Made by a program: the position numbers and the translations under genes. The notes beneath the pieces are model-generated. The model saw only the letters and a list, made by a program, of their open reading frames with translations, had not been told where the DNA came from and did no database searches. A DNA stretch of 64,000 bases from Mesocentrotus franciscanus (Eukaryota > Echinodermata > Echinoidea > Camarodonta > Strongylocentrotidae): NCBI GenBank assembly GCA_037976565.1, contig CP137680.1, positions 22,645,533 through 22,709,532 on the forward strand, given 5' to 3'. This document shows, piece by piece, positions 32,465-44,165 of this stretch (positions are counted from its first letter, which is position 1; every line of letters starts with the position of its first letter).

Positions 32465-33189
32465 TCGAGCTAGCTGTGAATCGCGAACCGGACTGATCTA
32501 AGTCTTCTCTCGACTTCCACTTTCCCCATTTATCTATCAAAAATCTAAACTAATCGGCCTAATCAGACATTTTCGTAATGAATATTTGGACAATTATATG
32601 TAAACTTGTCGCATATTTTGCCCCAGAAGAGTCGTTAGTTCAGCATGCAAAATGTCCTAGGCACTCCCAGATCCGACACATACACGCTGAGCTGCCCTCA
32701 GAATATGTGATTATTTTCCCGATTTTTATGGTCAAATGTGACGGTAAATAACATAAAAATCGAATACACATTTGTAGAAAGTATTATTTATTCAGTGTAT
32801 CTCATTCAAAGTGCCTAAAATAAAGGAAATATCACAACTGGCGGTAAATATACAAACAACGTTAACCCATATCTAAAAATTGCAATGGGTATCCAACATT
32901 GTCCCGAATGTGTGATTGCAGGTTGTTCATAATGTGACGTCATTTTATCGCATGTAAATAACGCCGTCATTTCACTTTGTGAGTGGGTTTTGGAAAGGGT
33001 ATCAAAATTGCAATTAATTTATTCCTCACAATAGTGAGGGCTTTAAAAGTACTTTAGTCATTTTGTTAATGTTCTCAGCAATCTGTAGAGGTGTGATTTG
33101 CCTTTTTTCCAAATTTCAATGAACCTGGCCTTTAAATATTGCACCCATTATACTGGCCACAGACTTAGGGTGATTCAAGTTAGGCAGCC

Positions 33190-33770
33190 TTAATCCGCAC
33201 CTGAACTATAGAATCTGGCATGCCGGACAATAGCGATCAAACAATGGCGTTGCGTCACCGCGCGCGTTTACGTAGTAAAAAGCTATATGACAGTATTACT
33301 GCACAAACTAAGTACAGACTACGTCAATTGTTCTAGCTCCCTCCTCTCTCTCTCTCTCTCTTGTCTATCTGTCAATGTCGTTTTCCATCTTCATCTTTCA
33401 TATTGTTTTCTAATCCGCCATTTGCTTGTATGCCAGAATCATTCCTTCTTTGAGATAAATTATTATAACATATCCCTGATGATGAACACATATACCTTAT
33501 ATATTATAGGGAACGAAAATAGAGAACGGGCGGCTGATATGTCGAAATGAGAAGAATATTACTGTTAAAAAATATAGAAAATAAATTTTTGATTTTTATT
33601 CTAAAGCTCTGTTGCATCAAATTAAAATGATACGTTCATTATATGCTATTGACGGAAATATTATACATCGGACATTATACTTAAACACAAAGGGTTATCT
33701 GGAAGAAGGTGGACAACATTATAAGAGAAAGAATGAGACTTTCTATTTCCACGGAAACTGGAATTTGCCC
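33190..33770 (-). repeat. Partial copy of the 18.8-22.3 kb foldback family
   Basis: 33198-33305 matches 20042-20150 in direct orientation (CCGCACCTGAAC, GATCAAACAATAGCG, GTAGTAAAAAGCTATATGAC). 33545-33770 matches 18790-18960 inverted (ATGATACGTTCATT, ATACATCGGACATTATACTT, GAAGAAGGTGGACAA). Confidence 0.65.
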
Positions 33771-33774
33771 CTCA

Positions 33775-35015
33775 GTTTAAGATTAGTTATGCGCCCTCTC
33801 GATAAAATATGTATTTTCCGCCCTTTAAGTTTCAGATCAATTTTGCGCCCCTCAATAAAATATAAAATTTTCCGTCCCCTTAGTTTCAGATTAATTTCCG
33901 CCCCTAAGTTTCAGATCAATTTTGCGCCCCTCAATAAAATATAAATTTTCCGTCCCCTTAGTTTCAGATTAATTTTCGCCCCTAAGTTTCAGATCAATTT
34001 TGCGCCCCTCAATAAAACATACATTTTCCGCCCCTAAGTTTCAGATCAATTTTGCGCCCTCAATAAAATATACATTTTCCGCCCCTATGTTTCAGATCAA
34101 TTTTGCGCCAATTCAATAAAATATAAATTTTACGTCCCCTTAGTTTCAGATTAATTTTCGCCCCTAAGTTTCAGATCAGTTTTGCGCCCCCTCAATAAAA
34201 TATACATTTTCCACCCCCTAAGTTTCAGATTAATTATGCGCCCTCTCGATGAAATATGAATTTCCGCCCCCTAAGTTTCAAATCAATTTTGCGCCTCTTC
34301 AATAAAATATAAATTTTCCGTCCCCCCTTAGTTTCAGATAAATTTTCGCCCCCTAATTTTCAGATCAATTTTGCGCCCCCTCAATAAAATATCAATTTTT
34401 CGTCCCCTCTAAGTTTTAGATTAATTATGCGCCCTCTCGATAAAATATACATTTTCCGCCCCCTAAGTTTCATATCAATTTTGCGCCCCCTCAATAAAAT
34501 ATAAATTTTCCGTCCCCCTTAGTTTCAAATTAATTTTCGCCCCCTAATTTGCAGATCAATTTTGCGCCCCTTCAATATAATATCAATTTTTCGTCCCCTC
34601 TAAGTTTTAGATTAATTATGCGCCCTCTCGATAAAATATAAATTTTCCGCCCCCTAAGTTTCAAATCAATTTTGCGCCCCCTCAATAAAATATAAATTTT
34701 CCGTCCCCTTAGTTTCAGATTAATTTTCGCCCCTAAGTTTCAGATCAATTTTGCGCCCCTCAATAAAATATAAATGTTCCGCCCCTAAGTTTCAGATCAA
34801 TTCTGCCCCCATAATAAAATATAAATTTCCGTCCCCCCTTAGTTTCAGATTAATTTTCGCCCCCTCAATAAAATATAAATTTTTCTTCCCCTAAGTTTTA
34901 GATTAATTATGCGCCCTCTCGATAAAATATACATTTTCCGCCCCCTAAGTTTCAAATCAATTTTGCGCCCCCTCAATAAAATATAAATTTTCCGTCCCCC
35001 CTTAGTTTAGACATA
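33775..35015 (+). repeat. Tandem array of TTTTGCGCCCCTCAATAAAA units
   Basis: About 20 alternating half-units: CAATAAAATATAAATTTTCC, GTCCCCTTAGTTTCAGATTA, ATTTTCGCCCCTAAGTTTCA and GATCAATTTTGCGCCCCC. Length varies (about 55-120 bp), with C-run slippage. A phase-preserving open frame at its start (PLSFRSILRPS) is a repeat artefact. Confidence 0.9.
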
Positions 35016-35193
35016 CAGAAGTAATATGATCCTTTCAATTCAAAGATTCATTCATTCTGAAGTAACACCTAAAATAAGTACACTTTCACTTCTTCGCAAG
35101 AGTGTATTATCTATGTATATTCTTATGTTTCTAGGTACTTGATATTCTCTTTTATGAATATATATATATATATATATTGCGTTTTATTAACAT

Positions 35194-35451
35194 TTAATGA
35201 TAAGTTGTTGTACTTAAACCAAAATGATATGTTAGAAAGATTTTCATTAAAAATCTAAGTAAAAGATCAATATCATAATGAGCGGGTAGAATGTTTGTGT
35301 CAACGGCATTTAACATCAAATCACATCCAGGGCAAGAGTTAGTGATATCATTTATGTACAATACAAATAATAAAGGTCCTAAAATAGATCCCTGAGGTAC
35401 TCCTGTTTTTACGGTTTTTAAATATGATGTACAATCATTAAAACAGTACAC
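35194..35451 (-). pseudogene. LINE reverse transcriptase, catalytic region, degraded
   Basis: TGVPQGSILGPLLFVLYIND is intact, but the catalytic box reads LNAVDTNI instead of a YADD or FADD motif. The first Asp is replaced by Val, so the enzyme is inactive. The frame ends soon after. Confidence 0.75.
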
Positions 35452-35480
35452 TGTTGTCGATTTAATAAGTAAGATTCAAA

Positions 35481-36122
35481 CTATGTGCCTCTCATATCAT
35501 AATATTGCAATTTCCTTAATAAAAAAAGATAAAGAAAGCGAATGAAAGGCCTTAGAAAGGTCCATAAAACACCAATTACATGCTTATTATCATTAACATA
35601 TTGTATTATTGTATCCTGTATTTCAATTAAAGCCATGTTAGTAGAGTGGTTTGTACAAAATCCATATTGATCATGAATTAAAACATTATATATTGCTAAA
35701 AATCCATATAATCTATTATAAACTAATCTGTCAAGTATCTTGGAAAATAATGGCAAGATAGATATGGGTCGATAGTTCGAAAAGTCTGATGGGTCATTTT
35801 TTTTAAGCACAGGTATTACCTTCGATATTTTAAATTTACTGGGTACCTGGCCTGTTTTTAACAATAAATTACAAATATAAAGGTAGGGTTCAACAATGTA
35901 TAGCAACGTGTATTTTACAACATTTAGACTAATGCCATCTATTCCACAACGTGTGCCTCCTTTTAAAGTCTTACCAATATCTAATAGCTCCAACACAGTA
36001 ACTGGTTTAAAGAATAATGTGTGATCTAAACGATTAGGCATATAACAAGAAAAATCATTATCATACAATGAATGATCTTTAAAAACATTAGAACCAACAT
36101 CAATAAAAATAAAAAAAATCAT
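35481..36122 (-). pseudogene. LINE reverse transcriptase, N-terminal half
   Basis: Reads GTRCGIDGISLNVVKYTLLY, PSKFKISKVIPVLKKNDPSD, FSNYRPISILPLFSKILDRL and DQYGFCTNHSTNMALIEIQD: RT motifs 0-2 of CR1/L2-type LINEs. It breaks near 35540, where a FRKAFD-type motif would be expected. The remaining RT follows at 35451-35194. Confidence 0.8.
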
Positions 36123-36385
36123 TTATTTCTTCAGTAATTTCTTGCGGTTTACTCAATGCACTCCCGTTATTCATAAACATAGTGGGTTTATTTACTGCAG
36201 TATTTTTTCTTCCAAGGACATCATTGATAATTGACCAAGTTTTCTTCAAATTACTTTTAACTAATTTAAATCTATCATGATAATTTTTTTCTCTTAGAAC
36301 GTCGTAAAATATTATTTACATCATTGCGAGACCTTTTATATTTATTTCATCTACTTTCACTAGCATTTTAAATATATAATTTATA

Positions 36386-36604
36386 TCATCTGTTTTTCTT
36401 TCTTATTATTTTCAATATTTCCAAGGTGACCCATGGCTTTTGGGGCTTATTTTTCTTCCCACTTCGTGCAATTAGTAAAGGAAAAGATACACTGTACAAT
36501 TTATAATAAGTGTACAAGAATAAATTATTTTCTTTCTCTGGATTTTGCTTATTTAAAACACTTGACCAATTAGTACTACTTAGGGCTTTAAAGATTTGTT
36601 TCAA
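36386..36604 (-). pseudogene. LINE endonuclease-RT linker
   Basis: Contains LLIARSGKKNKPQKPWVTLE, with PWVT in the linker position typical of this LINE group, and ends at KIIRKKNR. Frame breaks occur on both sides. Confidence 0.55.
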
Positions 36605-37015
36605 ATTTTCAGTTGTGATTTTACGATATATGCATGTGAATTATTAGTATTTACACAAAGATTATCAATAGATTGAGAAATATAAACAATTAGGAAAGTG
36701 ATCTGATATGTCTGTTATTAAAATACCTGAAAACATATTTTTATGAAAAACATTTGTATAAATATCATCAATCAGTGAGGCGTTTACTATTCGTGTTAGC
36801 TTATCAATAAGGGGGTCAAAATCCGGCTGACAATGTAACATTTACAAATTCAGATACAATAGGACTAATTTTGTGCTTCAAAATATCAACATTGAAGTCA
36901 CCAATGATATATGAGTTCAAACTCTATATATGAGTATCTTTCAAAATGTTATCAAGGAATGATATAAATAATGAAAGATTTGATTTGAGCTGACGATAAG
37001 TAACTATTACGAATA

Positions 37016-37452
37016 TTTTTTGGAGTGTTTACATACAATTTCGATACCGAGATTACTAAGTTAATGAAATTTGATATGAAGGTACATGGTATCAAAATAC
37101 AGCCTATGTTTGATTTCGGAATAGGTAAGTCAAAGTTCAAAGGTCATAGCTCATTAAATATGCAAAAATAGCTAATTAATTATGTATAAGAAATGTGGTT
37201 TCCGTTCGATAACTTTAGTAATGTTTGACGGATTTTAATGAAATTTATTATGAAGGTACATGGTATCTTAATACAGCCTAAGTTTAATTTAGGAGTATGT
37301 AGGTCAAAAGCCAAAGTTCAAAGCTCATTAAATATACGAAAAAAAGCTAATTATTTGAAAAATTGGTTTCCGTTCGATAACTTTAGTAATGTTTGCCGGA
37401 TTTTAATGAAATTTGATATGAAGGTGAATGGTATCAAAATACAGCCCGAGTT
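37016..37452 (+). repeat. 160 bp tandem repeat, left part
   Basis: About three units with GTTTCCGTTCGATAACTTTA, AATGAAATTTGATATGAAGG, TACATGGTATCAAAATACAG and CATAGCTCATTAAATATGC. The array resumes at 39495 beyond a LINE insertion. The same core occurs once at 15524. Confidence 0.8.
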
Positions 37453-37920
37453 TGATTTGATTTGATTTATTTATTCTCCGAATTCACAATAAAATACATA
37501 TACAGAACATTTACGACATAATATGAATAAACATATAACAAACATAATATACAATGTAAAATGAAGAAGACATAATGAAGTCGGAAGGACACCCAGTTCA
37601 GTCAAGCCATAGAGACAAGACTGTTCTTCCATGGGGTCCAAGATGATTGAGTAGTTAAGAACACGTGACTAACAAAAAATACAAACTAAAAAACTAAATC
37701 CAATTAACAGCTTACATGAGATCAGGGACGAAGGCAATTTGCCTTTTTGAAAATACTTTAAGACTACATGGGAGTTTTAGATTTGCGGTGAGATTATTGA
37801 ATTGAATAGCACCTCTGAAAGAGAACGTACATCCACAGTAATCTGTTCTGGGTTTTGCCAACAATAACTTTCCATCAGACCTAAGAGAATAGTTGTATTG
37901 ACAATATTGGAAGCAGACTT

Positions 37921-38181
37921 TTAAATACGGGAAGCAAGGTCATTTAAAGCCTTAAAAACCATGGTATTCAGATGACAGTAACGTCTGGTTGTTAAAGATT
38001 TCCAGCCTAAGTGACCATGTGATTCCCTGATTGACACATGCTTGTAGAGACTTATTCCAAGTATGATTCGACATGCCCTGTTTCGAAGTTTCTGTAAAGA
38101 GTTGACATATTTAGCACAGGCTGTTCCATATATTATATCACCATAGTAAAAAAAAAAAAGGAAGAAAATGGCATTATACAC
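37921..38181 (-). pseudogene. LINE C-terminal domain
   Basis: Contains YGDIIYGTACAKYVNSLQKL and RNRACRIILG, then SHGHLGWKSLTTRRYCH: the C-terminal region (Y.D..YG, LQ..QNRA.R.I) conserved in CR1/L2 LINEs. Confidence 0.75.
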
Positions 38182-38223
38182 AATTTTAATATTAGATAGA
38201 TCAATTAGTGTGACGCAATCGAG

Positions 38224-38807
38224 CTAAAAAGCGTATGAGATTACTTTTCCTAGAACACATGGCATATCAATATGCAAATTCCACTTTAAACTAGGATCTA
38301 ACAACATACCAATATATTTCGTAGATTGTACAGGTCGTATATTTATCCCATTTACATTTAAGTTCAGCTTGCTACATTTAGTAAACATTCTGTGTGAGCC
38401 AAATAACATGCTTACTGTTTTCTCACAATTGAGGCTCAATTTGGAGTTACACGACCAATTAAATATTCTGTTAAGTTCAGAATTTAACGCGGACTCTATA
38501 GTTATGGGACGTTTCTGTGTGAGAAATAAATTACTGTGTCGTCAGCATATAAGTGAACAGAGCATTTCTTTATATGTTTTACAATATCATCAATATAAAT
38601 TATAAACATAAGCGGGCCCTATATGGATCCTTGGGGAACCCCGTAATCTATATTCGACTCTGATGATGTAGATGGGTTAAATTGGGTACATATACGACGA
38701 CCTTTTAAGTAACTATCAAACCATGATAAACAATCAGGTGATACACCAATCATAGATAGCTTGTTCAAAAGAATATCAGGATCAACCGTGTCAAACGCCT
38801 GATACAA
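38224..38807 (-). pseudogene. LINE reverse transcriptase, catalytic region
   Basis: Begins YQAFDTVDPDILLNKLSMIG and runs to DYGVPQGSI at 38619. An intact VHLYADDTVIYFSH catalytic box lies near 38515-38560 in another frame. 38224-38439 continues SLNCEKTVSMLFGSHR and GINIRPVQSTKYIGMLLDPS, the usual thumb motifs. The catalytic residues are present but the frame is broken. Confidence 0.8.
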
Positions 38808-38859
38808 GGCTATAAAGACCGCGCCAGTGAACAGACAATGGTCTATAGCAGTCGGCTAA

Positions 38860-39216
38860 TCATCGGTAACTTTTACCAGGGTGGTAATGGTCGAATGATT
38901 TTTTTTTTCTTCTAAAACCTGATTTAGCTTCGGACAAAATATTACATCTCAAATAATCAGCTAATTGTATTTGAACAAATTTCTCGAGGATTTTGGATAC
39001 GGAAGGTAAAATAGATATCGGTCTGTAGTTATTTGGTGATGTTTTATCACCCGATTTATGAACAGGTATTATCTTAGATCTCTCCCATCTGGTGGGAAAC
39101 ACGTGCTCAGATAATGATCTCTTAAATATGAGTGTCAGCGATGGTAAAATAGTAGGAACTGCCATTTTCAACATAATCATAGAAATATTATCAACACCTG
39201 ACTTTTTATTATTCAT
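38860..39216 (-). pseudogene. LINE reverse transcriptase, N-terminal motifs
   Basis: Reads KKSGVDNISMIMLKMAVPTI, FPTRWERSKIIPVHKSGDKT, PNNYRPISILPSVSKILEKF and SEAKSGFRRKKKSFDH. The last phrase corresponds to the QSGFR.. box. A frame break near 38885 separates it from the FRKAFD-like motif at 38807. Confidence 0.8.
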
Positions 39217-39494
39217 TCCTAGGATTATCTTCTCAACATCATCCTCTGTAACAGGATTAAATTCAAAACATGAGTTAAAAGAGCTCTTCGTGACATTATC
39301 ACCACGATTTGTTTTTTGTTTTTAAGTTGGAATAGCAGAAGCTAGTTCTGAGCCAACATTAGCAAAGAAATCGTTGAATTTGGCAGCTATTGATGAACCA
39401 TTATTACCATCAGTGGCTCCGTTTCTAGGTTTTCTAGATGGCAGTAAAGGTTTTAGTACTGACCAAACACTTTTACCAGATGTAGTGGAAGCAT

Positions 39495-40010
39495 TATATA
39501 TTATTATTTCGGAGTATGTAGGTCAAAGGTCCTAACTCATTAAATATGCAAAAATGGCTAATTACGTATCCGAAAAATGTGGTTCCCGTTCGATAACTTT
39601 AATATTTTTGACGGATTTTAATGAAATTAGATATGTAGGTCAAAGGTCATAGCTCATTAAATATGCGAAAATACCTAATTATATATGCGAAAATGTAATT
39701 TTCATTCAATAACGTAAATAATGTTATACAGTAGGCTTGCGATTGCACCATGTGAGAGAGAGGGAGGATTGGGGAGTCCTGAAATGGACTCTCGGTAATC
39801 TATTCTTTCTTAAGTGTGTGTAGTCCTCCCTCTCTCACATGGTGCAACCGCAAGCCTACTGTATATCTACATCACCATGCAAGCCGATACTTATAAGCCG
39901 CATGTAAGTAATGTTGTTGAGTATGTACGTCAAAGATCAAAGGTCACAGCTCGTTAAATATGCAAAATATGCAAAATATAGGCCATTTGTACCTGGCGAG
40001 GGGATGTTTG
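39495..40010 (+). repeat. 160 bp tandem repeat, right part, with GGCGAGGGG end
   Basis: Units resume (GAGTATGTAGGTCAAAGGTC, CTCATTAAATATGC, GTTCGATAACTTT) and end at TACCTGGCGAGGGGATG near 40010. That end is the inverse of the CCCCTCGCC start at 15448. Confidence 0.75.
39724..39862. mobile_element. Small foldback (TA MITE), about 140 bp
   Basis: The left arm ACAGTAGGCTTGCGATTGCA (through GAGAGAGAGGGAGGA) is inverted at 39818-39862 with very few mismatches. TA/TATA borders both ends and the loop is about 50 bp. Confidence 0.65.
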
Positions 40011-40110
40011 CGTTGACTTGTTTACATCGAATCACTTGGGATACATAACTTCTTTGTAGTCTCTGACATACAGACGTCACAAAAAGGGTTTCCTTTTTCA
40101 TTTATTAAAG

Positions 40111-40208
40111 ATTTCTACACGGTGGATGAACTTGAACGAAGATATTTTGAATGGAATCAAGCCAAAGACAGCTTAACATACTTAAATGGTACAGATACCT
40201 GCATGAAT
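40111..40208 (+). CDS. Internal exon E of the putative host gene
   Basis: The acceptor is TTTATTAAAG and the donor is ATGAAT|GTAAGT, a near-consensus donor. Entered with one base from the previous exon it is fully open: FYTVDELERRYFEWNQAKDS, then LTYLNGTDTCMN. It leaves in phase 0. Both block D and exon B end in phase 1, so E joins in frame to either, with or without the C-D pair. The charged, aromatic sequence suggests a helical segment. It begins about 100 bp after the end of the repeat element that finishes near 40010. Confidence 0.5.
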
Positions 40209-40489
40209 GTAAGTACAGATGCTGCTGATGTCATATTTTTCCTTATTTTATGTTAGTGGTGTAAAAAGACTGACCAGCAGTACAGCACAAGCTGGAAGGG
40301 TCAGTTGATTAAGGAGTAATTAGGCTTTTCCACTGATATTACATGCATACATGTGTACATGTAGACGTTAATACCTTAGAAATATAGTGTAATCACTTTA
40401 GAAAAATACAAAGTTATGCAATGTTTATTACTTCAAGTTATTTCAAAGATATAAAAGTTCAAAAAATGACTGAGGAGAGGGACATACAG

Positions 40490-40735
40490 ACAGGTAGAGA
40501 GAGAGGAAGAGAGAGAGAGAGATATAGGAGGGAGCTAGGGAGAGAGAGAGGGGGAAGAGAGTGAAGAGAGGCCGGGGGTATAAAGAGAGAGAAGGAGGGG
40601 GTTAGGGTACAAGCTGAAGCTGTGAATACAATTATAATAAAAACTACGCTGTATACGAGAAGTAAGGAAAGGAAAAAGAGGTAGATGTGGAAACTTAAGA
40701 GGCAAGGAGGGGGAAAAAAAAGAGAAAGGTAACTT
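40490..40735 (+). repeat. GA-rich low-complexity tract
   Basis: GAGAGAGAGA with GGGAG interruptions, lying 280 bp after exon E. No coding content. Confidence 0.8.
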
Positions 40736-40766
40736 AGGAGAGTGAGTATATAGTCGTGACTCGGCC

Positions 40767-40797
40767 CAGGGAGGTGGGAGTTACTCCCACCTCCCTG
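40767..40797. repeat. 31 bp hairpin, perfect 15 bp arms
   Basis: CAGGGAGGTGGGAGT, one T, then the exact inverse. A GC-rich stem with a loop too tight for a typical RNA hairpin, so a cruciform or a collapsed inverted duplication is more likely. Confidence 0.8.
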
Positions 40798-41599
40798 CTC
40801 GGCCAGAGTGTGCTTATTTCCACTTGTGTGGACTATTCATACATGTAATCAGGGTGTTGTATGACACATTCCCTCATTGCACAGGGCCGTCTTGGATGAG
40901 AAACATACTACCACATCTATCTTCTTTACCATGCAAAATTTCTTACCACTTTTATTACATCATGTTATGTTTTTACACTCTTGTCAAGTGTACTTGTATG
41001 CATTTTGATTCTATATATGAAAAACATGTGTACAATACAGCTTAATGGCTGCAAGACAGCTAGATTTGAATGAATATACCATAATAATATTTGCTATCAT
41101 TATTCTATATTTCATTTTCCACAGGCCTCCTGATTCACCTGGTTCCTTCAATCAATCAAGTTTGGTGACCAACAAACAAGTTCAGACTTGTGAAAATTGT
41201 GCATACAACGAATGTACATACAACTGCAGTCCCTAAAGCCTCATTCGGATATGACATGGTAAATCGCGACATATCAAACAAAGAATTCAAGAAAACGAAG
41301 TACAATCATTTATAAAATAATAAAAGAAAAGAAACCATCAACTAATGCCTATGGATTACCGAACAGAAATTAAGTTTCTGAATAAGACTCTCCTTGTTGG
41401 CTTATGGTATGATGTACATATGATACGCTTTACATTTCTATATTTTATAACACAGAGCTCATTTAATACGCGTAGGATCTCAAGTATTAGGACCTCCAAT
41501 GTATATGGGTATGGCACGCAGTTGCCTTTTATTGATTTGTTTGAAAATTTAAAAAAAAACCGCTGTGGTTTGCCATTTCATATGTATCTGAACGAGCCA

Positions 41600-41775
41600 T
41601 AAAGATGATTGCAATCACTTAAGTCGATTCGACAACTAATGGTCGTTATTTTCCTCTTAAAAGCCATTTTCAAGCCCTTTCGTTTTGAGGAATTTCTAAA
41701 TTAGTATTGTCTTTCAAATGCCGTTGGAATTCAACCTTTTCATTTTTGGCCTGCAAATGGGACATAGTACTTTAA
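41600..41775 (-). repeat. Partial copy of the TACTATGTCC TTAA MITE
   Basis: Inverse of 22284-22440: GTCGATTCGACAACTAATGG, TTGTCTTTCAAATGCCGTTG and GGGACATAGTACTTTAA. The other end is not found. Confidence 0.7.
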
Positions 41776-41994
41776 GGAATCATGGGATACCTCAAGGATC
41801 AGGGGATTCACCAGCCGCTTCTAACCCGTCGGAATACATAGTAGAACTAAAAAGTATCCTGTTTAATTTAGCCTTTGCAAGAATGAATTATGTAATTTCT
41901 TTTGATTAAAAGAGAGGGGTACTTCCTCCTCTGTCTTCTACCCATAATGACTAGGGAAACAAAGAAACAAATATTGACAAGAGCAATTTCAAAT

Positions 41995-42187
41995 TACAGT
42001 CAAACAAGCTTTAGTGACCACCTGTATAGAAAGACCACCTATCTACAAAAAACACATTTTTTGTTTCCCTTGAAAATGGTTTCTCATCGAAACATGTACT
42101 AAAGAAACCTGAACATAAAGACCACCTGCCTATAAAAACCACTGTTCTTGTCTCCCTTGTGTGGTCTTTATAGACAGCTTTCACAGT
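41995..42187. mobile_element. TA MITE, CAGTCAAACCTG family, copy 2
   Basis: Starts TACAGTCAAACAAGC and carries GACCACCTGTATAGAAAGACC, GAAAATGGTTTCTCATCG and GTGGTCTTTATAGACAG. The right end is eroded (CTTTCACAGTA). Confidence 0.6.
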
Positions 42188-42189
42188 AC

Positions 42190-43890
42190 TTCAATTATGG
42201 AAGACAAATGTGCACAAAACAAAATAGGTGGTATTTCGTTTATGTCTTTAATATGCTCATTCAACAGGTATATTAGACCAGCTGTATAAAAACGATTGTA
42301 AAGGGAAATCTTTCACATGCTTTGTTTCTGAACTACATGCATATATAAACCCAATCTATTGAACTATCATATTTGTTGGAACATATATGTGGATGAAAAC
42401 GTTCCTTTACCTACAGCCGGGGTAATAGTTTACAAAGTGCTTTGGAAACGCATAGGAATTTTTTATGTTGATCTATCATAATGTGATATTGGCTGTACAA
42501 AAAACAGAATGTTATTATTACTTGTAGGCACCCAAGTTTATAATCCTTTGTCGGCTTTGCTTATTCATGTATTAATTTGATATACTTTATTATAGAGAGA
42601 AGGATTTTTAAATTTTTGTATGCCCATCTTTTGCCGAATTAACCAGCATTGTGTTTCATAAATGTGTTGTATGATTGCTAGAGGGGTAGAAGGTCCTAGA
42701 TGTTGGTTGCTCATGCAACTCAATCATAGGTTGTGTTTCGATGTTGGAAGAAAGATATCACATTCTGTGTGATACAATACCCCATGTTTAACAAAAAACT
42801 TTGCTGGGTTTAGGTGTTTTGTTGTTTTTCTCTTTTGTTGTTGTAAATTGGGTTTAACAAAGGAAGTAAGTTCTAGGCCTTTAAAAGTTTTCCCTTTTAT
42901 TCATTTTGATTTTAGACCTTGGTTCAGGCTTAACTGAATTTTAGTAGAATAAGGATTTACATGTAAGTTTTTAATTTAATGCTTGTTTTATAGAATGTTT
43001 TCTTGTGAAGCATCTAATGCTTTGGTGCACTTAATCTTCAAGGGTCTAATAGATCTTTTAAAAATTTAGATCGTGTTCCGTCTATTATATCTAAGCAGAA
43101 TTAGTTTTGTTTACATTTTGTAAATATAACACTATGTAATAGTTTGAGAGTATATTTTAGTCATTCCATTTGGATAATACAATACATGCATTACAGAAGC
43201 ATTGTTTTCTTAAAATTTTCTTAATACATCGGTTACTGGTAAATTTGGATGAAATTAATTGGAAGTATCTGTTAAATGAAAAGAAAATTGTCTCCAGAGG
43301 GTTTTAATTGGAAGACAATATCAAGGAGAAAAGTATTTCAGTAGACCAGTCACCCTTTTAGTCTCTTCCTCGATTTGCCATTTTTATTTTGATCTTGTGA
43401 AAATAATGCAGCGGTCTTGTCATGAAACTGGGATTGGTATTCATGTTCAAAACCAAGTTGATACATGTATATGTATGTTATTACCTGTTTTGGTAAGGCA
43501 TATATTCCTCTTTAATGACCAAAGTCTTTTGGATAAACTTCAAAGCTGTAGGTTGCCTATCTACAAGCATATACTGTACATGTACATTTTTTTGGGGGGT
43601 GGGGGAGGGTTGAAAGCTTGGAGTAAAATGATGCTTTAATTTGTATCTCTGTCTCGTAACCATAGTGCACGTACACAGAGGTTAATTGGCAAATTCATTT
43701 ACAGTGAGGAAACAAACATTGTGCTTGTTTTCATTGTTGCCAGAGCACGTGTCGTACAACCTATTATAGCCTTGCGTATAGATCCGAGTGCCTTTGTTCA
43801 TACAGCCAGCCATATTTGATTCTTCAGACTCTTCATTCTAATGTCATGGTAGAAGTTGTATCATGTCATTTATTGTATATACGTACTATT
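42190..43890. other. Intronic DNA, nothing recognised
   Basis: AT-rich, between exons E and F. No motif, exon or repeat boundary recognised. Confidence 0.4.
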
Positions 43891-43892
43891 CT

Positions 43893-44165
43893 GAATCTGC
43901 AGAGGTGGCCATAGTTGAATGGTTTAAAAACACGACCATAGATACACAGGTTGTGGGTTCAAACCCAAGCATGACACTAACATCATTTGGCAAGATTTTT
44001 TACATCTGCCTCTCCATACCCAGGAGAGAAATGAGGTCCTCAAAGTGACCTTCAAGGTAGCTAGGCTTTGTTCCCAAAGGATGGAGATGGTGCCGTCTTT
44101 CGGATGTTGACATTAAAGGTTGGTCCCCAGACGTAAATAATCATATCTGACTGAAACACGTCTGT
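43893..44165 (+). repeat. tRNA-derived SINE with a different tail
   Basis: An A-box-like CATAGTTGAATGG and a B-box-like TGTGGGTTCAAACCC. The body has CATTTGGCAAGATTTTTTAC and CTCTCCATACCCAGG, the same central domain as the other SINEs. The tail has CTTTCGGATGTTGACATTAA then GGTTGGTCCCC, which differs from the TATT-type tail at 25321. Confidence 0.75.

Larger units (their letters stand above)
23220..33135. mobile_element. TTAA element of about 1.25 kb, split by the 8.67 kb insertion
   Basis: The right end, read inverted, is TTAAAGGCCAGGTTCATTGA (33116-33135). The left end is recovered by joining 23220-23230 (TTAAAGGCCAG) to 31901 onward (GTTCATTGA): the joined 20 bases equal the right end exactly. 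TTAA borders indicate a piggyBac- or Kolobok-type element. The only notable open frame is the acidic ORF at 32243. Confidence 0.75.
35194..37015 (-). mobile_element. CR1/L2-like LINE, truncated at both ends
   Basis: On the minus strand an endonuclease segment (IIGDFNVDILKHKISP near 36895) is followed by RT. The sequence ends soon after the RT catalytic box, next to a TA microsatellite at 35159-35178. The 5' end is cut at about 37015, where the 160 bp tandem repeat begins. Confidence 0.75.
37453..39490 (-). mobile_element. CR1/L2-like LINE, 5'-truncated, inserted in the 160 bp repeat
   Basis: The minus-strand LINE begins with the post-endonuclease linker and keeps RT, the C-terminal region and a GAATAAATAAATCAAATC tail (37453-37480). 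The 160 bp repeat is cut on one side at GTTTGATTTG and resumes at 39495, so it is a simple insertion. Confidence 0.8.

Noticed and set aside
32016..32540. 174-codon antisense frame
   Set aside because: It is the shadow of the acidic ORF and has no motif.
34990..35190. TA microsatellite as the 3' tail of the LINE at 35194
   Set aside because: The LINE lacks its C-terminal domain there, so it is 3'-truncated and the TA run is probably independent.
41126..41236. Cysteine-containing block ending in a stop (TCENCAYNECTYNCSP) as the last exon
   Set aside because: It would enter in phase 2, but exon E leaves in phase 0, and the phase-0 frame stops at once. Exon F fits better.
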